From Crossiella sp. S99.2 (GTDB lineage: Bacteria > Actinomycetota > Actinomycetes > Mycobacteriales > Pseudonocardiaceae): a DNA stretch of 64,000 bases. Of the stretch, positions 28,047 to 37,646 are shown piece by piece. Within the stretch, counting starts at the first letter, position 1, and every line of letters begins with the position of its first letter. The position numbers and the translations under genes were made by a program. The stretch spans positions 558,001-622,000 of the forward strand of contig NZ_JALMDK010000001.1 of the NCBI RefSeq assembly GCF_023094165.1. The letters run 5' to 3'. Below the pieces are notes generated by a model. It made no database searches. It saw only the letters and a list, made by a program, of their open reading frames with translations, and had not been told where the DNA came from.

Positions 28047-29923
28047 GCCTTGACCCCCTGGATGATCTCGATGAACACGTCCTGGAGTTCCTCGGCCTTG
28101 AACGGGGTACCCGCGACCTTGGTGTGGCTGATCGCGTCCACCAGGTACTTGGCCCGCAACAACAACGCGAGCTGGCCGAGATTCATTTCCGGGACGAGCA
28201 CCTTGCTGTAGCTGCCCAGCACCTCACCCAGGTTGTTCGGGAACGGGTTCAGGTGCCGCAGATGGGCGTGCGCGACCTTGAGGCCCAGCCTGCGCACCCG
28301 GCGCGCGGCGGCGCCGATCGGTCCGAAGGTGGAGCCCCAGCCGACCACGAGCACCTCGGCGTCGCCGGTCGGGTCGTCCACCACGAGGTCCGGCACGTCC
28401 ACGCCGTCGATCTTGGCCTGGCGCAGGCGGACCATCTTGTCGTGGTTGTCCGGGTCGTAGGAGATGTTCCCCTTGCCGTCGCCCTTCTCCAGCCCGCCGA
28501 TCCGGTGCTCCAGTCCCGGTGTGCCCGGCACGGCCCACGGACGCGCGAGCGTCTCCGGGTCGCGCAGGTACGGCCAGAACTCACCGGAGCCATCGGGTGC
28601 GTTCGGCTCGGTGGCGAAGCTGACCCGCAGGTCGGGCAGGGTGTCGACATCGGGGATGAGCCACGGCTCGGACCCGTTGGCGATGTAGCCGTCGGAGAGC
28701 AGCAGCACCGGCGTGCGGTACTTCAGCGCGATCCGGGCGGCGTCCACGGCCATCTCGAAGCAGTCCGCCGGCGTGGCCGGGGCCAGCACCGGGACCGGGG
28801 CCTCACCGTTGCGGCCGAACATGGCCTGCAACAGGTCGGCCTGTTCGGTCTTGGTCGGCAGCCCGGTGGACGGGCCGCCCCGCTGCACGTCGATGATCAG
28901 CAGCGGCAGCTCGGTCATCACCGCGAGGCCGATGGTCTCCGACTTCAGCGCGATGCCGGGGCCGGAGGTGGTGGTCACGCCCAGCGCGCCACCGTAGGCC
29001 GCGCCCAGCGCCGCGCCGATGCCGGCGATCTCGTCCTCGGCCTGGAAGGTGGTGATGCTGAAGTGCTTGTGCCGGGACAGCTCGTGCAGGATGTCCGAGG
29101 CCGGCGTGATCGGGTAGGTGCCGAGGAAGACGGGCAGTTCGGAGCGCTGACCGGCGGCCACGATCCCGTAGGCCAGCGCGGTGTTGCCGGTGATCTGCCG
29201 GTAGGTGCCCTCGGCCAGTTTGGCCGGGGCGACCTGGTAGGTCACCGCGAACGCCTCGGTGGTCTCGCCGTAGTTCCAGCCGGTGCGGAAGGCCAGCACG
29301 TTGGCTTCGGCGATGTCGGGCTTCTTGGCGAACTTCTCCCGCAGGAAGCGTTCGGTGCCCTCGGTCGGCCGGTGGTACATCCAGGACAGCAGCCCCAGCG
29401 CGAACATGTTCTTCGCGCGCTCGGCGTCCTTCTTGGACAGCCCGGTGGGTTCCAGCGCACCGCGGGTCAGGGTGGCCATGGCCACCTTGTGCACCGCGTA
29501 CGGCTCCAGCGAGCCGTCCTCCAGGGGGTCGGCGGCGTAGCCGACCTTGCTGAGGTTGCGCTTGTTGAACTCATCGGTGTTGACGATGAGGATGCCGCCG
29601 TGCGGCAGGTCCTCGATGTTCGCCTTCAGCGCCGCGGGGTTCATCGCGACCAGGACGTCCGGCCGGTCGCCCGGGGTGAGGATGTCGTAGTCGGCGAAGT
29701 GGAGCTGGAAGCTGGACACCCCGGGCAGGGTTCCTGCGGGCGCCCTGATCTCGGCGGGGAAGTTGGGCAGCGTGGCCAGGTCGTTGCCGAAGGCCGCCGC
29801 CTCCGACGTGAACCGGTCTCCGGTCAGCTGCATACCGTCACCGGAGTCGCCGGCGAACCTGATGACCACTCGGTCGAGCTTGCGGACCTCCGCGGTCTCG
29901 TGGCCCGGGGTGCTCACACTCAT
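28043..29923 (-). CDS. korA: 2-oxoglutarate:ferredoxin oxidoreductase, alpha subunit (gamma-alpha fusion)
   Basis: A 626-residue subunit. The N-terminal gamma domain (VIRFAGDSGDGMQLTGDRF) is fused to the alpha pyrimidine-binding domain (TYPITPASDILHELSRH; QAEDEIAGIGAALGAAYGG; TTSGPGIALKSE). It resembles mycobacterial Rv2455c. No [4Fe-4S] delta-type ferredoxin gene is adjacent, so an unlinked ferredoxin must accept the electrons. GAGAGAGGGA precedes the ATG. Confidence 0.93.
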   Translation of the reverse strand: MSVSTPGHETAEVRKLDRVVIRFAGDSGDGMQLTGDRFTSEAAAFGNDLATLPNFPAEIRAPAGTLPGVSSFQLHFADYDILTPGDRPDVLVAMNPAALKANIEDLPHGGILIVNTDEFNKRNLSKVGYAADPLEDGSLEPYAVHKVAMATLTRGALEPTGLSKKDAERAKNMFALGLLSWMYHRPTEGTERFLREKFAKKPDIAEANVLAFRTGWNYGETTEAFAVTYQVAPAKLAEGTYRQITGNTALAYGIVAAGQRSELPVFLGTYPITPASDILHELSRHKHFSITTFQAEDEIAGIGAALGAAYGGALGVTTTSGPGIALKSETIGLAVMTELPLLIIDVQRGGPSTGLPTKTEQADLLQAMFGRNGEAPVPVLAPATPADCFEMAVDAARIALKYRTPVLLLSDGYIANGSEPWLIPDVDTLPDLRVSFATEPNAPDGSGEFWPYLRDPETLARPWAVPGTPGLEHRIGGLEKGDGKGNISYDPDNHDKMVRLRQAKIDGVDVPDLVVDDPTGDAEVLVVGWGSTFGPIGAAARRVRRLGLKVAHAHLRHLNPFPNNLGEVLGSYSKVLVPEMNLGQLALLLRAKYLVDAISHTKVAGTPFKAEELQDVFIEIIQGVKA

Positions 29924-30174
29924 GGGCTCGCGATCCCTCTCTCACCTCACGCGCCTGATCGGCCGCTACTAACGCCGATGCTCCCCCAGCGAGGGTAGTC
30001 CGCGTCGGGGACGCTCGGCGTCGGGGAACTCACGGTTCGGATTTGCTGGAACTGCCTTGACAACCGCATACACACGGTAAGGCTGCCCTTGCTGTGCTTT
30101 TCCCGAGGAGACGCAGGTCACACCCGGCATCTCAGCCAGTGCCACCGCGGGGAGCGGTTACTCGACGGTAACAC

Positions 30175-30936
30175 TCACTTCCCGCTGATCCGGGCCTTCA
30201 TCGCGGCCAGACGTTCGGCGAAGGCCGGGCTGTTCATCGAAATCAGCTGGGAGACCAGCTCGACCTCGACCGCCTCGGCGTGCTCGGTCACCGCCGCGGT
30301 GCGGCGCATGGACTGCTTGGTGGCCAGCACGAGTTCGCGCGGCGCCCCGGCAGAAGCGGCGGCCAGCTCTACCGCCGCGTCCACCACATCTGCCGGTTCG
30401 CCGGGTGTCCGTGCCCACACCAGACCGGCCTTTTCCGCTGCCTCGGCGTCCAGGATCTGGCCGAACAGGGCCATTGCCCGCGCGGTCTGCGGGCCGACGA
30501 TGCGGTCCAGCATCCAGGTCATGCCGCCGCCAGGGTGGATGCCCAGCTGCAGGAAGCGGGCGTCGAAGCGGGCCAGCGGACCGGCCAGCCGCACATCGCA
30601 GGCCAGGGCGAGGTTCAGCCCGGCGCCCACCGCGGCCCCGTTGACCGCGGCGATGGTCGGCAGCGCGCAGTTGGCCACCGCGAGGAAACCGGCGTAGATG
30701 GTGCGCAGCCCAGCCTCGCGGGATTCACCGAGCGCGGTCAGGTCGGCGCCGGCGCAGAAGGCGGGCGGGGCGCCGGTGACCACCACGGCGTTCACCTCGC
30801 CGTTGTGCTCGCAGGCGGTGATCGCCTCGGCCAGGCGGGTGGAGATGGCCGGGGTCAGGGCGTTGCGGCGGTCGGGCGCGTTGACCGTGATGATCGCCAC
30901 CCGGCCACGCTGCTCCAGGAGCACCTCAGCTGACAT
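30175..30936 (-). CDS. Enoyl-CoA hydratase/isomerase family protein lacking both catalytic glutamates
   Basis: A 253-residue crotonase-fold protein. Oxyanion-hole segments are present (FCAGADL at 60-66; [16 protein letters not shown] at about 99-114). At the positions of the two catalytic glutamates of the classic hydratase (E144 and E164 in rat), it has N108 and apparently F128. It is therefore probably not a simple 2-enoyl-CoA hydratase. It could be an isomerase, a hydrolase or a non-catalytic acyl-CoA binder. The alignment was made by eye. It is monocistronic between korA and the Lrp-family gene. Confidence 0.85.
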   Translation of the reverse strand: MSAEVLLEQRGRVAIITVNAPDRRNALTPAISTRLAEAITACEHNGEVNAVVVTGAPPAFCAGADLTALGESREAGLRTIYAGFLAVANCALPTIAAVNGAAVGAGLNLALACDVRLAGPLARFDARFLQLGIHPGGGMTWMLDRIVGPQTARAMALFGQILDAEAAEKAGLVWARTPGEPADVVDAAVELAAASAGAPRELVLATKQSMRRTAAVTEHAEAVEVELVSQLISMNSPAFAERLAAMKARISGK

Positions 30937-30997
30937 GGCCGTGATCCTGCCGCATCGCGGTGGCGAAGTGCCGATCCGGGCGGTGATTTCCGCCTCT

Positions 30998-31459
30998 TCA
31001 GCGAGGCGGTTCCGGCGCGGGCGGGCGCTCCAGCAGGGTCGAGAGGATGACCGTGGAGACGGTGCGGTCGACGAAGTCCAGTGCGCGCAGCCGTTCGAGG
31101 GCGGTCTCCAGGTGGTGGATGTCGCCTGCCCGCAGGTGCACGATCGCGTCGGCCGAGCCGGAGACGGTGTAGGCGGCCACCACCTCGGGCAGGGATTCCA
31201 GGCCGGCGCGGATCTTGCCGGGGGTCACGTTGCCCTGCCCGTGCACCTCCACGAAGGCCTCGGTGCCCCAGCCGAGCGCCTCCGGGTCGACCACCGCCGT
31301 GAAGCCACGTAACACGCCCGTATCCAGCAATTTGTCCACCCGCCGCTTCACCGCGGGGGCGGACAGACCGACGCTGGAACCGATCTCCGCGTAGCTGGAT
31401 CGGGCGTTGGCGACCAGGCACGAAATGATTCGATGGTCGATGGTGTCCATGCGCAACAT
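30998..31459 (-). CDS. Lrp/AsnC family transcriptional regulator
   Basis: A 153-residue regulator with an N-terminal winged helix ([32 protein letters not shown]) and a C-terminal RAM effector domain. Starts at 31459 and 31450 are both possible; the latter gives MDTID, typical of the family. It is divergent from the ddaH-like gene with a 65-bp gap, as in the Rv2324/Rv2323c pair. It probably regulates that gene in response to an amino acid such as arginine or ornithine, but this is inferred from neighbourhood only. Confidence 0.9.
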   Translation of the reverse strand: MLRMDTIDHRIISCLVANARSSYAEIGSSVGLSAPAVKRRVDKLLDTGVLRGFTAVVDPEALGWGTEAFVEVHGQGNVTPGKIRAGLESLPEVVAAYTVSGSADAIVHLRAGDIHHLETALERLRALDFVDRTVSTVILSTLLERPPAPEPPR

Positions 31460-31487
31460 TCTGCCCCAATCCGGGCGCGATGCGGTG

Positions 31488-31516
31488 TTGAACGAACGTC
31501 AGGTGGCCATTTACAT
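31488..31516 (+). promoter_or_regulatory. Sigma-70-type promoter of ddaH (leaderless)
   Basis: TTGAAC (31488-31493), a 17-nt spacer and TTACAT (31511-31516). The ATG begins 9 nt after the -10 box, so the predicted transcript starts at or within two bases of the start codon, and no Shine-Dalgarno is visible. Confidence 0.6.
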
Positions 31517-31524
31517 TTCGAATC

Positions 31525-32409
31525 ATGTCCTCCGCTCTCGACGTCTCGCCCGCCGCCTCGGTGGAGACCTCCGCGATCACCGCCCCGGCGGTGCGCACGC
31601 CGACTCGTCGTCGTTACCTGATGTGCCCGCCGCGTTACTTCGCGGTGGAGTACTCGATCAACCCCTGGATGGACCCCAGCCAGCCGGTCAGCGCGGACCG
31701 GGCGCTGGAGCAGTGGACTGCGCTCAAAACCAGCTACGAGTCCCTCGGCCACCAGGTCGAGGTGATCGAACCCGCCCCCGGCCTGCCGGACATGGTCTTC
31801 GCGGCCAACTCCGGCACCGTGGTCGACGGCCGGGTGCTGGGCGCCCGCTTCCGCGCACCCCAGCGCGCGGACGAGGCCGAGCACTTCCGCCAGTGGTTCC
31901 TGGCGCACGGCTACCGCGACGTGGTCATGCCCACCAGCGTCAACGAGGCCGAGGGCGACTTCGCCTGGACCGGCCGCCTGCTGCTGGCCGGCACCGGCTT
32001 CCGCACCGACCCCGGCGCGCACGCCGAGGCCCAGGAGGTGCTCGGCGTCCCGGTGGTCTCGCTGCAGCTGGTCGACCCGCGCTACTACCACCTGGACACC
32101 GCGCTCGCGGTGCTCGACGACCGCCCGGAACAGGGCCTGGTCGTCTACTACCCGGAGGCCTTCTCCACCGGCTCCCAGCAGGTCCTGCGCTGGCTGTTCC
32201 CGGACGCGGTGCTGGCCACCGCCGAGGACGCGGCCTGCCTGGGCCTCAACGGCGTCTCCGACGGCCGTAACGTCATCCTGCCCACCGAGGCCACCGCACT
32301 GGGCGAACGCCTGGCACTGCGCGGATTCCACCCCGTCTACGTGGACATCTCCGAACTGCGCAAGTCCGGCGGCGGCCCCAAGTGCTGCACGATGGAGCTG
32401 CGCGGCTGA
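31525..32409 (+). CDS. ddaH: Dimethylarginine dimethylaminohydrolase / arginine hydrolase family protein
   Basis: A 294-residue guanidine-modifying enzyme of the pentein fold. The catalytic pattern is visible: E143-G-D-F, H189 (YYHLD) and the nucleophilic Cys at 287 or 288 near the C-terminus (GGGPKCCTMELRG). LPDMVFAANSG is the other substrate-side signature. Such enzymes cleave the guanidine group of methylated arginine or arginine, giving citrulline or ornithine plus amine or ammonia. It resembles Rv2323c. The rocD genes found beside it in mycobacteria are absent. About 30 residues precede the conserved core. Confidence 0.87.
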   Translation: MSSALDVSPAASVETSAITAPAVRTPTRRRYLMCPPRYFAVEYSINPWMDPSQPVSADRALEQWTALKTSYESLGHQVEVIEPAPGLPDMVFAANSGTVVDGRVLGARFRAPQRADEAEHFRQWFLAHGYRDVVMPTSVNEAEGDFAWTGRLLLAGTGFRTDPGAHAEAQEVLGVPVVSLQLVDPRYYHLDTALAVLDDRPEQGLVVYYPEAFSTGSQQVLRWLFPDAVLATAEDAACLGLNGVSDGRNVILPTEATALGERLALRGFHPVYVDISELRKSGGGPKCCTMELRG

Positions 32410-32413
32410 GCCC

Positions 32414-33355
32414 TCACGGGCCCTTGTGCCACACCAGGCCGTGGAAGACGAACCGGCCGTTGGCCGCGGGTGAGGATGGCAGTGCGATCACCCGGAGCCG
32501 GGCGTAGCGACCCTCCCGGCTCCGGGCGCACAGGTGCGTGCCGACCCGCAGCGCGCTGAAGTTCGCCCGGCCGGTCATGCCCTTGGCGTTGCGGCAGGCG
32601 AACCAGTCCGGCTCGCCGCCCGCCATCACCGCGAGCTGCGCGCCCAGCGCGGTGGCGATCCCGGCGCCGTCCATGTTCAGGTCGCCGTCGCGATCACGCT
32701 GCTGCCGCCAGTAGTCCATCCACACCGAGTCATCGCCCGGCGTCGTGTTCAGCGTGACCTCGCGCTGCTCGTTGACCGGTGGCGCCTGCCCGGTGCTCGG
32801 CCCCGGGGTGTCCCGCCGGTCCTCGCCGGTGGTGGTCGGGGGCAGCGGCGGCCGTTCCGTCGGTGAGCCGCCCGGTGACGTGGTCCCGGGCGGTGGCCGC
32901 CCGGACAGCCCGCTGGGACTGGGCGCCGGACTGGGCGAGGCGCCCGTCGAGGAGCTGGGCGGGGCGTCGGTGGCCGGACCGCTCGACGGCCCGGTGCCGG
33001 CCGTGGGCAGCGCGGTGGGCGATGGCCCGGCGGTGCCGCCGGGAACGGTCAGCCACAGCCACAACCCGGCGCTCACCGTCAGCACACAGCTCAGCGCCAG
33101 CAACGTGCTCGCCGGTCTGCCGTGACCACCGTGCCTGCGGCCCCAGACCAGCCACACCAGCAGGAACAACCCGGCCAGCAGCAGCACGACCGCCGCCAGC
33201 ACCCGGACGCCCTGCCACAGCGCCAGTCTGGCCTGCAGCACCGATCCCACCACCGCCACGACCACGCTGATCGTGGCCAGCAACTCCTTGCGCACGTCGG
33301 CGAGAACCGGTGCCGTCCCCCGTCCCGGTTCCCCGGGACTGTCCCTGTCTGCCAC
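32414..33355 (-). CDS. Membrane protein with Pro/Ser/Thr-rich linker and C-terminal domain, unknown
   Basis: A 313-residue protein. Three N-terminal hydrophobic helices (about 24-42, 47-69 and 80-103) are followed by a low-complexity Pro/Ser/Thr/Gly linker to about 195. A compact C-terminal domain of about 110 residues follows (VTLNTTPGDDSVWMDYW ... VFHGLVWHKGP), probably extracellular, with two cysteines (DWFACRN and THLCARS). The domain is not recognised. It is convergent with ddaH, with stops 4 bp apart, and lies downstream of the gntR gene. Confidence 0.7.
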   Translation of the reverse strand: MADRDSPGEPGRGTAPVLADVRKELLATISVVVAVVGSVLQARLALWQGVRVLAAVVLLLAGLFLLVWLVWGRRHGGHGRPASTLLALSCVLTVSAGLWLWLTVPGGTAGPSPTALPTAGTGPSSGPATDAPPSSSTGASPSPAPSPSGLSGRPPPGTTSPGGSPTERPPLPPTTTGEDRRDTPGPSTGQAPPVNEQREVTLNTTPGDDSVWMDYWRQQRDRDGDLNMDGAGIATALGAQLAVMAGGEPDWFACRNAKGMTGRANFSALRVGTHLCARSREGRYARLRVIALPSSPAANGRFVFHGLVWHKGP

Positions 33356-33444
33356 GTGTCCCCTCGGCTGCCGCGGCCCGTCTCATCGGAAAATGAGCTG
33401 AGCCTGTATTCGCGGCCGCCGTGGCCGGTGTTACCCGGTGCCGC

Positions 33445-34203
33445 TCAGGCCGGGAACTCGTACTCCAGCACGTAGGAACCCGCGTCCAGGGTCATCTCGG
33501 TGACCTCGATCGCCTCGCCGGTGGTGGTGAAGGCGGTGCGCACGATCACCACCAGCGGGGTGCCTGGTTCCAGTCGCAGCGCCTTGGCCTCCTCGCCGCG
33601 CGGCATCCGGGCCCTGATCTCCTCGCGGAAGGCCGCGGCCGGCTTGCCCAGCTCGCGCAGCCGGGCGTACACGCCGCCGGGGCCGGGATTGGCCCTGGTG
33701 AGCGCGGAACCGGCGACCAGCGAGGCCGGGAAGTAGGACACCGACAGCATCACCGGGTGACCGTCCACCAGGTTGCGCCGCCGCCGGGCCCAGACCCGGG
33801 CCGGCTCGTGCTGGCCGAGCACCCGCGCCACGTAGTGCGGCGCCTGTTCCTCGGCCACCTCGACGTTGTCGATGGTCAGCGTGCGACCGGTGAGATCGGT
33901 CTCCCACCGGCTCGGCCAGGACGCGCTGCGATCCCCGCGCAGGCGCTGCGGCGAGTTGCGCCTGATCGGCCGGTCGTCCCGGACATAGACCCCCGAACCC
34001 CGGCGTGACCAGGTCAGACCCTCGTTCTTCAGTACCTCCAACGCCGCCCGAACCGTCATCCGCGCCGCACCGTGCCGCTCCATCAGCTCGTTCTCGCCGG
34101 GCAGACGCGCGCCGGGCGGGTACTTGCCGCAGGAGATGGCGGTTCGGAGTTCATCGGCTATGCCGCGGAATTTAACCCGGTACGCAGAGCCCGCCTCAGC
34201 CAC
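33445..34203 (-). CDS. GntR family regulator, HutC/UTRA type
   Basis: A 252-residue protein with an N-terminal GntR winged helix (IADELRTAISCGKYPPGARLPGENELMERHGAARMTVRAALEVL, split) and a C-terminal UTRA ligand-binding domain. GTG start with GAGAGGGG eight nt upstream. It is divergent from the nuoB2-C2-I2 operon with a 133-bp shared gap and is the obvious candidate regulator of it. The ligand is unknown; HutC-type regulators usually bind small metabolites. Confidence 0.9.
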   Translation of the reverse strand: MAEAGSAYRVKFRGIADELRTAISCGKYPPGARLPGENELMERHGAARMTVRAALEVLKNEGLTWSRRGSGVYVRDDRPIRRNSPQRLRGDRSASWPSRWETDLTGRTLTIDNVEVAEEQAPHYVARVLGQHEPARVWARRRRNLVDGHPVMLSVSYFPASLVAGSALTRANPGPGGVYARLRELGKPAAAFREEIRARMPRGEEAKALRLEPGTPLVVIVRTAFTTTGEAIEVTEMTLDAGSYVLEYEFPA

Positions 34204-34336
34204 TGGATCGGCCCCTCTCGAGTCGCAGTTGCCGATCGCCAGGGTACTCTCTTTCCGTAATCAACTAGCTACGGTCCGCCTACAAAACCCATGTCAATCG
34301 CTGCTCCAAGTGGGCGGTCTTTTACTCTCGGGAGCT

Positions 34337-34753
34337 GTGAACACCGCTGTAGAGCTGGACTGGGGGACCACTTACCAGGTCACCGTGCTCGATCTCGGCC
34401 TCGCCTGCTGCGGGGTGGAGGTGATGGCCGCCCTGAACGGATCCGACCTGGCCGGATACGGGATCGACCCCGCGGGCGGCCCGGAGCGGGCCCAGGTGCT
34501 GGTGGTCTCCGGCACGGTCACCGACGTGATGCTGCCCGCGATCCTGGCCACCTACCGCGAGCTGCCCGAACCGAAATACGTGCTCTCCGTCGGCGCCTGC
34601 TCCAACACCGGCGGCCCGTACTGGGACTCCTACGCGGTGACCAAGGGCATCGACCAGCTGCTGCCGGTGCACGTGGCCGTGCCCGGCTGCCCGCCGCGCC
34701 CGGAGGCGCTGCTGGAGGGCATGGTCGCGCTGCACAAGCTGGTGCGGTCATGA
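34337..34753 (+). CDS. nuoB2: NuoB-like [4Fe-4S] protein (second complex I set)
   Basis: A 138-residue short paralogue of NuoB. It keeps all four cluster N2 ligands: C24-C25 (GLACCGVEVM), C88 (GACSNTGG) and C118 (GCPPRPE). Compared with NuoB of the main operon (183 residues) it has a short N-terminus and ends about 10 residues after the GCPPRPE helix. The GTG at 34337 is the only reasonable start outside the GntR gene; the upstream GGAG is very close. It overlaps nuoC2 by 4 bp. Function is unknown, since there is no NuoD to complete a quinone site. Confidence 0.88.
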   Translation: MNTAVELDWGTTYQVTVLDLGLACCGVEVMAALNGSDLAGYGIDPAGGPERAQVLVVSGTVTDVMLPAILATYRELPEPKYVLSVGACSNTGGPYWDSYAVTKGIDQLLPVHVAVPGCPPRPEALLEGMVALHKLVRS

Positions 34754-35331
34754 CCAGCCTCGCCCTCGCCGGGGAACTCGCCGCCCTGCTGCCCGAGATC
34801 ACCGTGAAGACCGCCTTCGGGCAGAGCACCGCGCACGTGCCGGTCGCCGCCTGGGCCAGCGCCGCCCGGCAGGCCAGGGACGAGCTGGGCTGCGTGCTCT
34901 TCGACTGGCTGGGCGCGGAGGACGCGGGCCGCCCCGGCGCCCTCGGCGGCACGCACGCGGTGACCCTGCACGTGCTGCGGCCGGGGCCATGGGCCGGCCT
35001 GCTGCTGCGCACCGAGGTGCCGGCGGGTGAAGCGCTGCCCAGCGTGGCCGCGGTGTGGGCCGGGGCGGCCTGGCACGAGCGGGAAGCGGCCGAGATGTTC
35101 GGCCTGGACCTGGCCGAACACCCCGATCCACGACGGCTGCTGCTGCCGGATTCGTTTTCCGGACACCCGCTGCGCAAGGATTTCGTGCTGGCCGCCCGTG
35201 TGGTCCGGCCCTGGCCCGGCGCGCTGGAACCCGGCGAGGACGGGACCGGCGCGCCCAGCCGCAGGCGGATCGCGCCACCAGGTGTGCCCGGCCCCGAATG
35301 GGGACCGCGCCGAGACGAGGGAGCCCAGTGA
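34750..35331 (+). CDS. nuoC2: NuoC-like protein (second complex I set)
   Basis: A 193-residue paralogue of NuoC. The C-terminal signature is intact ([35 protein letters not shown]). It lacks the hydrophilic N-terminal extension of the main-operon NuoC and has a Pro/Arg-rich tail. It is translationally coupled to nuoB2 before and nuoI2 after by 4-bp overlaps. It presumably docks NuoB2. Confidence 0.88.
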   Translation: MTSLALAGELAALLPEITVKTAFGQSTAHVPVAAWASAARQARDELGCVLFDWLGAEDAGRPGALGGTHAVTLHVLRPGPWAGLLLRTEVPAGEALPSVAAVWAGAAWHEREAAEMFGLDLAEHPDPRRLLLPDSFSGHPLRKDFVLAARVVRPWPGALEPGEDGTGAPSRRRIAPPGVPGPEWGPRRDEGAQ

Positions 35332-35783
35332 CCACCCAGCCCGAGGACCTGGCGCCGCGCACCCGAGGCGTGATCGCGTTGCTGGAGGCCAACTGCACGG
35401 TGTGCATGCTGTGCGCGCGGGAGTGCCCGGACTGGTGCATCCACATCACCTCGCACACCGAGACGGTGGAGACGCCGGGATCGGCGCGGGCCCGGCAGCG
35501 CAACGTGCTGGACCGCTTCGCCATCGACTACGGCCAGTGCCTCTACTGCGGCATCTGCGTGGAGGTCTGCCCGTTCGACGCACTGCACTGGGCACCGGAC
35601 TTCGGCTACCCCGGCACCGGCTCGCCCGACGGCACTGGCGCGGTGGCCGAACTGGTGCACGAGCGGGACCGGCTGGGGGAGTGGGTGGCCGCCGCGCCGC
35701 CGCCCCCGCCGCTGGATCCGGCCGCCGAAGTGGCCCCGGAGGCGGCATCCAGGGGCGGTCGGGGCACCCGCCCAGGAACCTGA
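35328..35783 (+). CDS. nuoI2: NuoI-like 2x[4Fe-4S] ferredoxin (second complex I set)
   Basis: A 151-residue protein with two full cluster motifs ([12 protein letters not shown] and [12 protein letters not shown]), as in NuoI. The N-terminal membrane-surface helix of NuoI is short, and a Pro/Ala-rich acidic tail of about 50 residues follows. GTG start overlapping nuoC2. It could take electrons from ferredoxin or another donor and pass them to NuoB2. The donor is not encoded here. Confidence 0.88.
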   Translation: MTTQPEDLAPRTRGVIALLEANCTVCMLCARECPDWCIHITSHTETVETPGSARARQRNVLDRFAIDYGQCLYCGICVEVCPFDALHWAPDFGYPGTGSPDGTGAVAELVHERDRLGEWVAAAPPPPPLDPAAEVAPEAASRGGRGTRPGT

Positions 35784-35855
35784 CGCCTCCTTCACACGTT
35801 GACTTCATCGGCAGGCCGATTTGTCCGACCAGGCCAGGAGGAGGTCGAGGGACCC

Positions 35856-36731
35856 ATGCACAAGCACTTCAACGGGCTCAAGACAGCCCTGCTGCTCGGC
35901 GGACTGAGCACGCTGATCGTGCTGATCGGCTCGCTGTTCGGCGGCCCGTGGCTGTGGGTGGCGCTCTTCGGCGCGCTGGCCTTCAACGCCTACGCCTACT
36001 TCAACTCCGACAAGCTCGCGCTGCGCGCCATGCACGCCCGGCCGGTCTCCCAGTGGGAACAGCCGGGGATGTACCGGATCGTGCGCGAGCTGGCCACCTC
36101 GGCCCGGCAGCCGATGCCGCGGCTCTACATCAGCCCGACCGCCGCGCCCAACGCCTTCGCCACCGGCCGCAACCCGCGCAACGCCGCGGTCTGCTGCACC
36201 ACCGGCATCCTGGAGCTGCTGGACGAACGCGAGCTGCGCGCGGTGCTCGGGCACGAGCTGGCGCACGTCTACAACCGGGACATTCTCATTTCCTCGGTGG
36301 CCGGCGCGCTGGCCAGCGTGGTGACCTTCCTGGCCAACATCGCCATGTTCGCCGGGCTCTTCGGCGGCAGCGACGAGGACCGGCCCGGTCCGCTGGCCGT
36401 GCTGCTGATCGCCATCCTGGGCCCGGTGGCCGCGGGCGTGGTGCAGCTCGCGGTGAGCCGCTCCCGGGAGTACCAGGCCGACGAGTCGGGCGCGGCGCTC
36501 ACCGGCGACCCGCTCGCCCTGGCCTCGGCCCTGCGCAAGCTGGAACTGGGCACCCAGGCCGCGCCGCTGGCGCCCGAGCCCCAGCTGATGTCCCAGTCGC
36601 ACCTGATGATCGCCAACCCGTTCCGGGCGGGCGAGTCGATGGCGCGCTGGTTCTCCACCCACCCGCCGATCCAGGATCGGATCCGGCGGCTGGAGGAGAT
36701 GGCCAAGCGCGGCAGCTACGGCGGCTACTGA
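35856..36731 (+). CDS. htpX: Membrane zinc metalloprotease HtpX
   Basis: A 291-residue M48B protease that degrades damaged membrane proteins. The active site HELAH is at 133-137, with the third ligand in EYQADESGA and the end REYGGY-like GSYGGY. Two N-terminal helices and one or two later helices anchor it. The ATG at 35856 follows GGAGGAGG; an in-frame TTG at 35799 is unlikely. As I recall, htpX also follows a second, partial nuo set in Streptomyces, and it is Rv0563 in mycobacteria. Confidence 0.93.
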   Translation: MHKHFNGLKTALLLGGLSTLIVLIGSLFGGPWLWVALFGALAFNAYAYFNSDKLALRAMHARPVSQWEQPGMYRIVRELATSARQPMPRLYISPTAAPNAFATGRNPRNAAVCCTTGILELLDERELRAVLGHELAHVYNRDILISSVAGALASVVTFLANIAMFAGLFGGSDEDRPGPLAVLLIAILGPVAAGVVQLAVSRSREYQADESGAALTGDPLALASALRKLELGTQAAPLAPEPQLMSQSHLMIANPFRAGESMARWFSTHPPIQDRIRRLEEMAKRGSYGGY

Positions 36732-36740
36732 CCGGCCGGA

Positions 36741-37631
36741 CTACTGGGCAGCCGGGCTCGCCCCCGCGTTGAGCGCGACGTCCATCACGTACTGCCCGTA
36801 ACCCGACTTCGCCAGCCCAGCGCCCAGCGCGTAACAGGCGTCGGCGTCGATGTAGCCCATGCGCAGCGCGATTTCCTCAAGACAGGCGATCCGCACGCCC
36901 TGCCGGTGCTCCAGCACCTGCACGAACTGTCCGGCCTCCAGCAGCGAGTCGTGCGTGCCAGTGTCCAGCCAGGCGAAACCACGGCCCAGGTCCAGCAACT
37001 TCGCCCGGCCCTGCTTGAGGTAGGCCAGGTTGACGTCGGTGATCTCCAGCTCACCCCGGGGCGACGGCGAGAGCCCCTTGGCGATCTCCACCACCTCGTT
37101 GTCGTAGAAGTACAGCCCGGTGATGGCCCGGTTGGAGCGCGGGCGCTTGGGCTTCTCCTCGATGGAGATGAGGTTGCCCGCCGCGTCCGCCTCGCCCACG
37201 CCGTAGCGCTCGGGGTCCTTCACCGGGTAGCCGAAGAGCACACAGCCGTCCAGGTTGCCGACGAGCTGCTGGAGCTGCCGGGAGAAACCCTGGCCGTAGA
37301 AGATGTTGTCGCCCAGCACCAGCGCCACGTCGTCGTCGCCGACGAAGTCCGCGCCGATGACGAAGGCCTCGGCCAGGCCGTTGGGCTGCGCCTGCTCCGC
37401 GTAGGACAGGCGCAGGCCGAACTGGGACCCGTCACCGAGCAGCCGCTGGAACATCGGCAGGTCGGCGGGGGTGGAGATGAGCAGGATCTCCCGGATGCCG
37501 GCGAGCATGAGCGTCGACAACGGGTAATAGACCATGGGCTTGTCGTAGACCGGCAACAGCTGCTTCGACACCGCCTGGGTGATCGGGTGCAGCCGAGTCC
37601 CGCTGCCCCCCGCCAGGATGATCCCCTTCAT
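36741..37631 (-). CDS. rmlA: Glucose-1-phosphate thymidylyltransferase
   Basis: A 296-residue nucleotidyltransferase. The signature [18 protein letters not shown] binds dTTP, and [17 protein letters not shown] and [11 protein letters not shown] are RmlA-specific. It makes dTDP-glucose, the first step to dTDP-rhamnose for wall polysaccharide. No rmlB, C or D is nearby. It is convergent with htpX. Confidence 0.95.
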   Translation of the reverse strand: MKGIILAGGSGTRLHPITQAVSKQLLPVYDKPMVYYPLSTLMLAGIREILLISTPADLPMFQRLLGDGSQFGLRLSYAEQAQPNGLAEAFVIGADFVGDDDVALVLGDNIFYGQGFSRQLQQLVGNLDGCVLFGYPVKDPERYGVGEADAAGNLISIEEKPKRPRSNRAITGLYFYDNEVVEIAKGLSPSPRGELEITDVNLAYLKQGRAKLLDLGRGFAWLDTGTHDSLLEAGQFVQVLEHRQGVRIACLEEIALRMGYIDADACYALGAGLAKSGYGQYVMDVALNAGASPAAQ

Positions 37632-37646
37632 CGCCCCGCCTTTTCC

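Noticed and set aside
30057-30077. Plus-strand TTGACA followed by TAAGGC upstream of the echA-type gene
   Set aside because: Spacing is only 15 nt and nothing is encoded downstream on that strand before the convergent gene.
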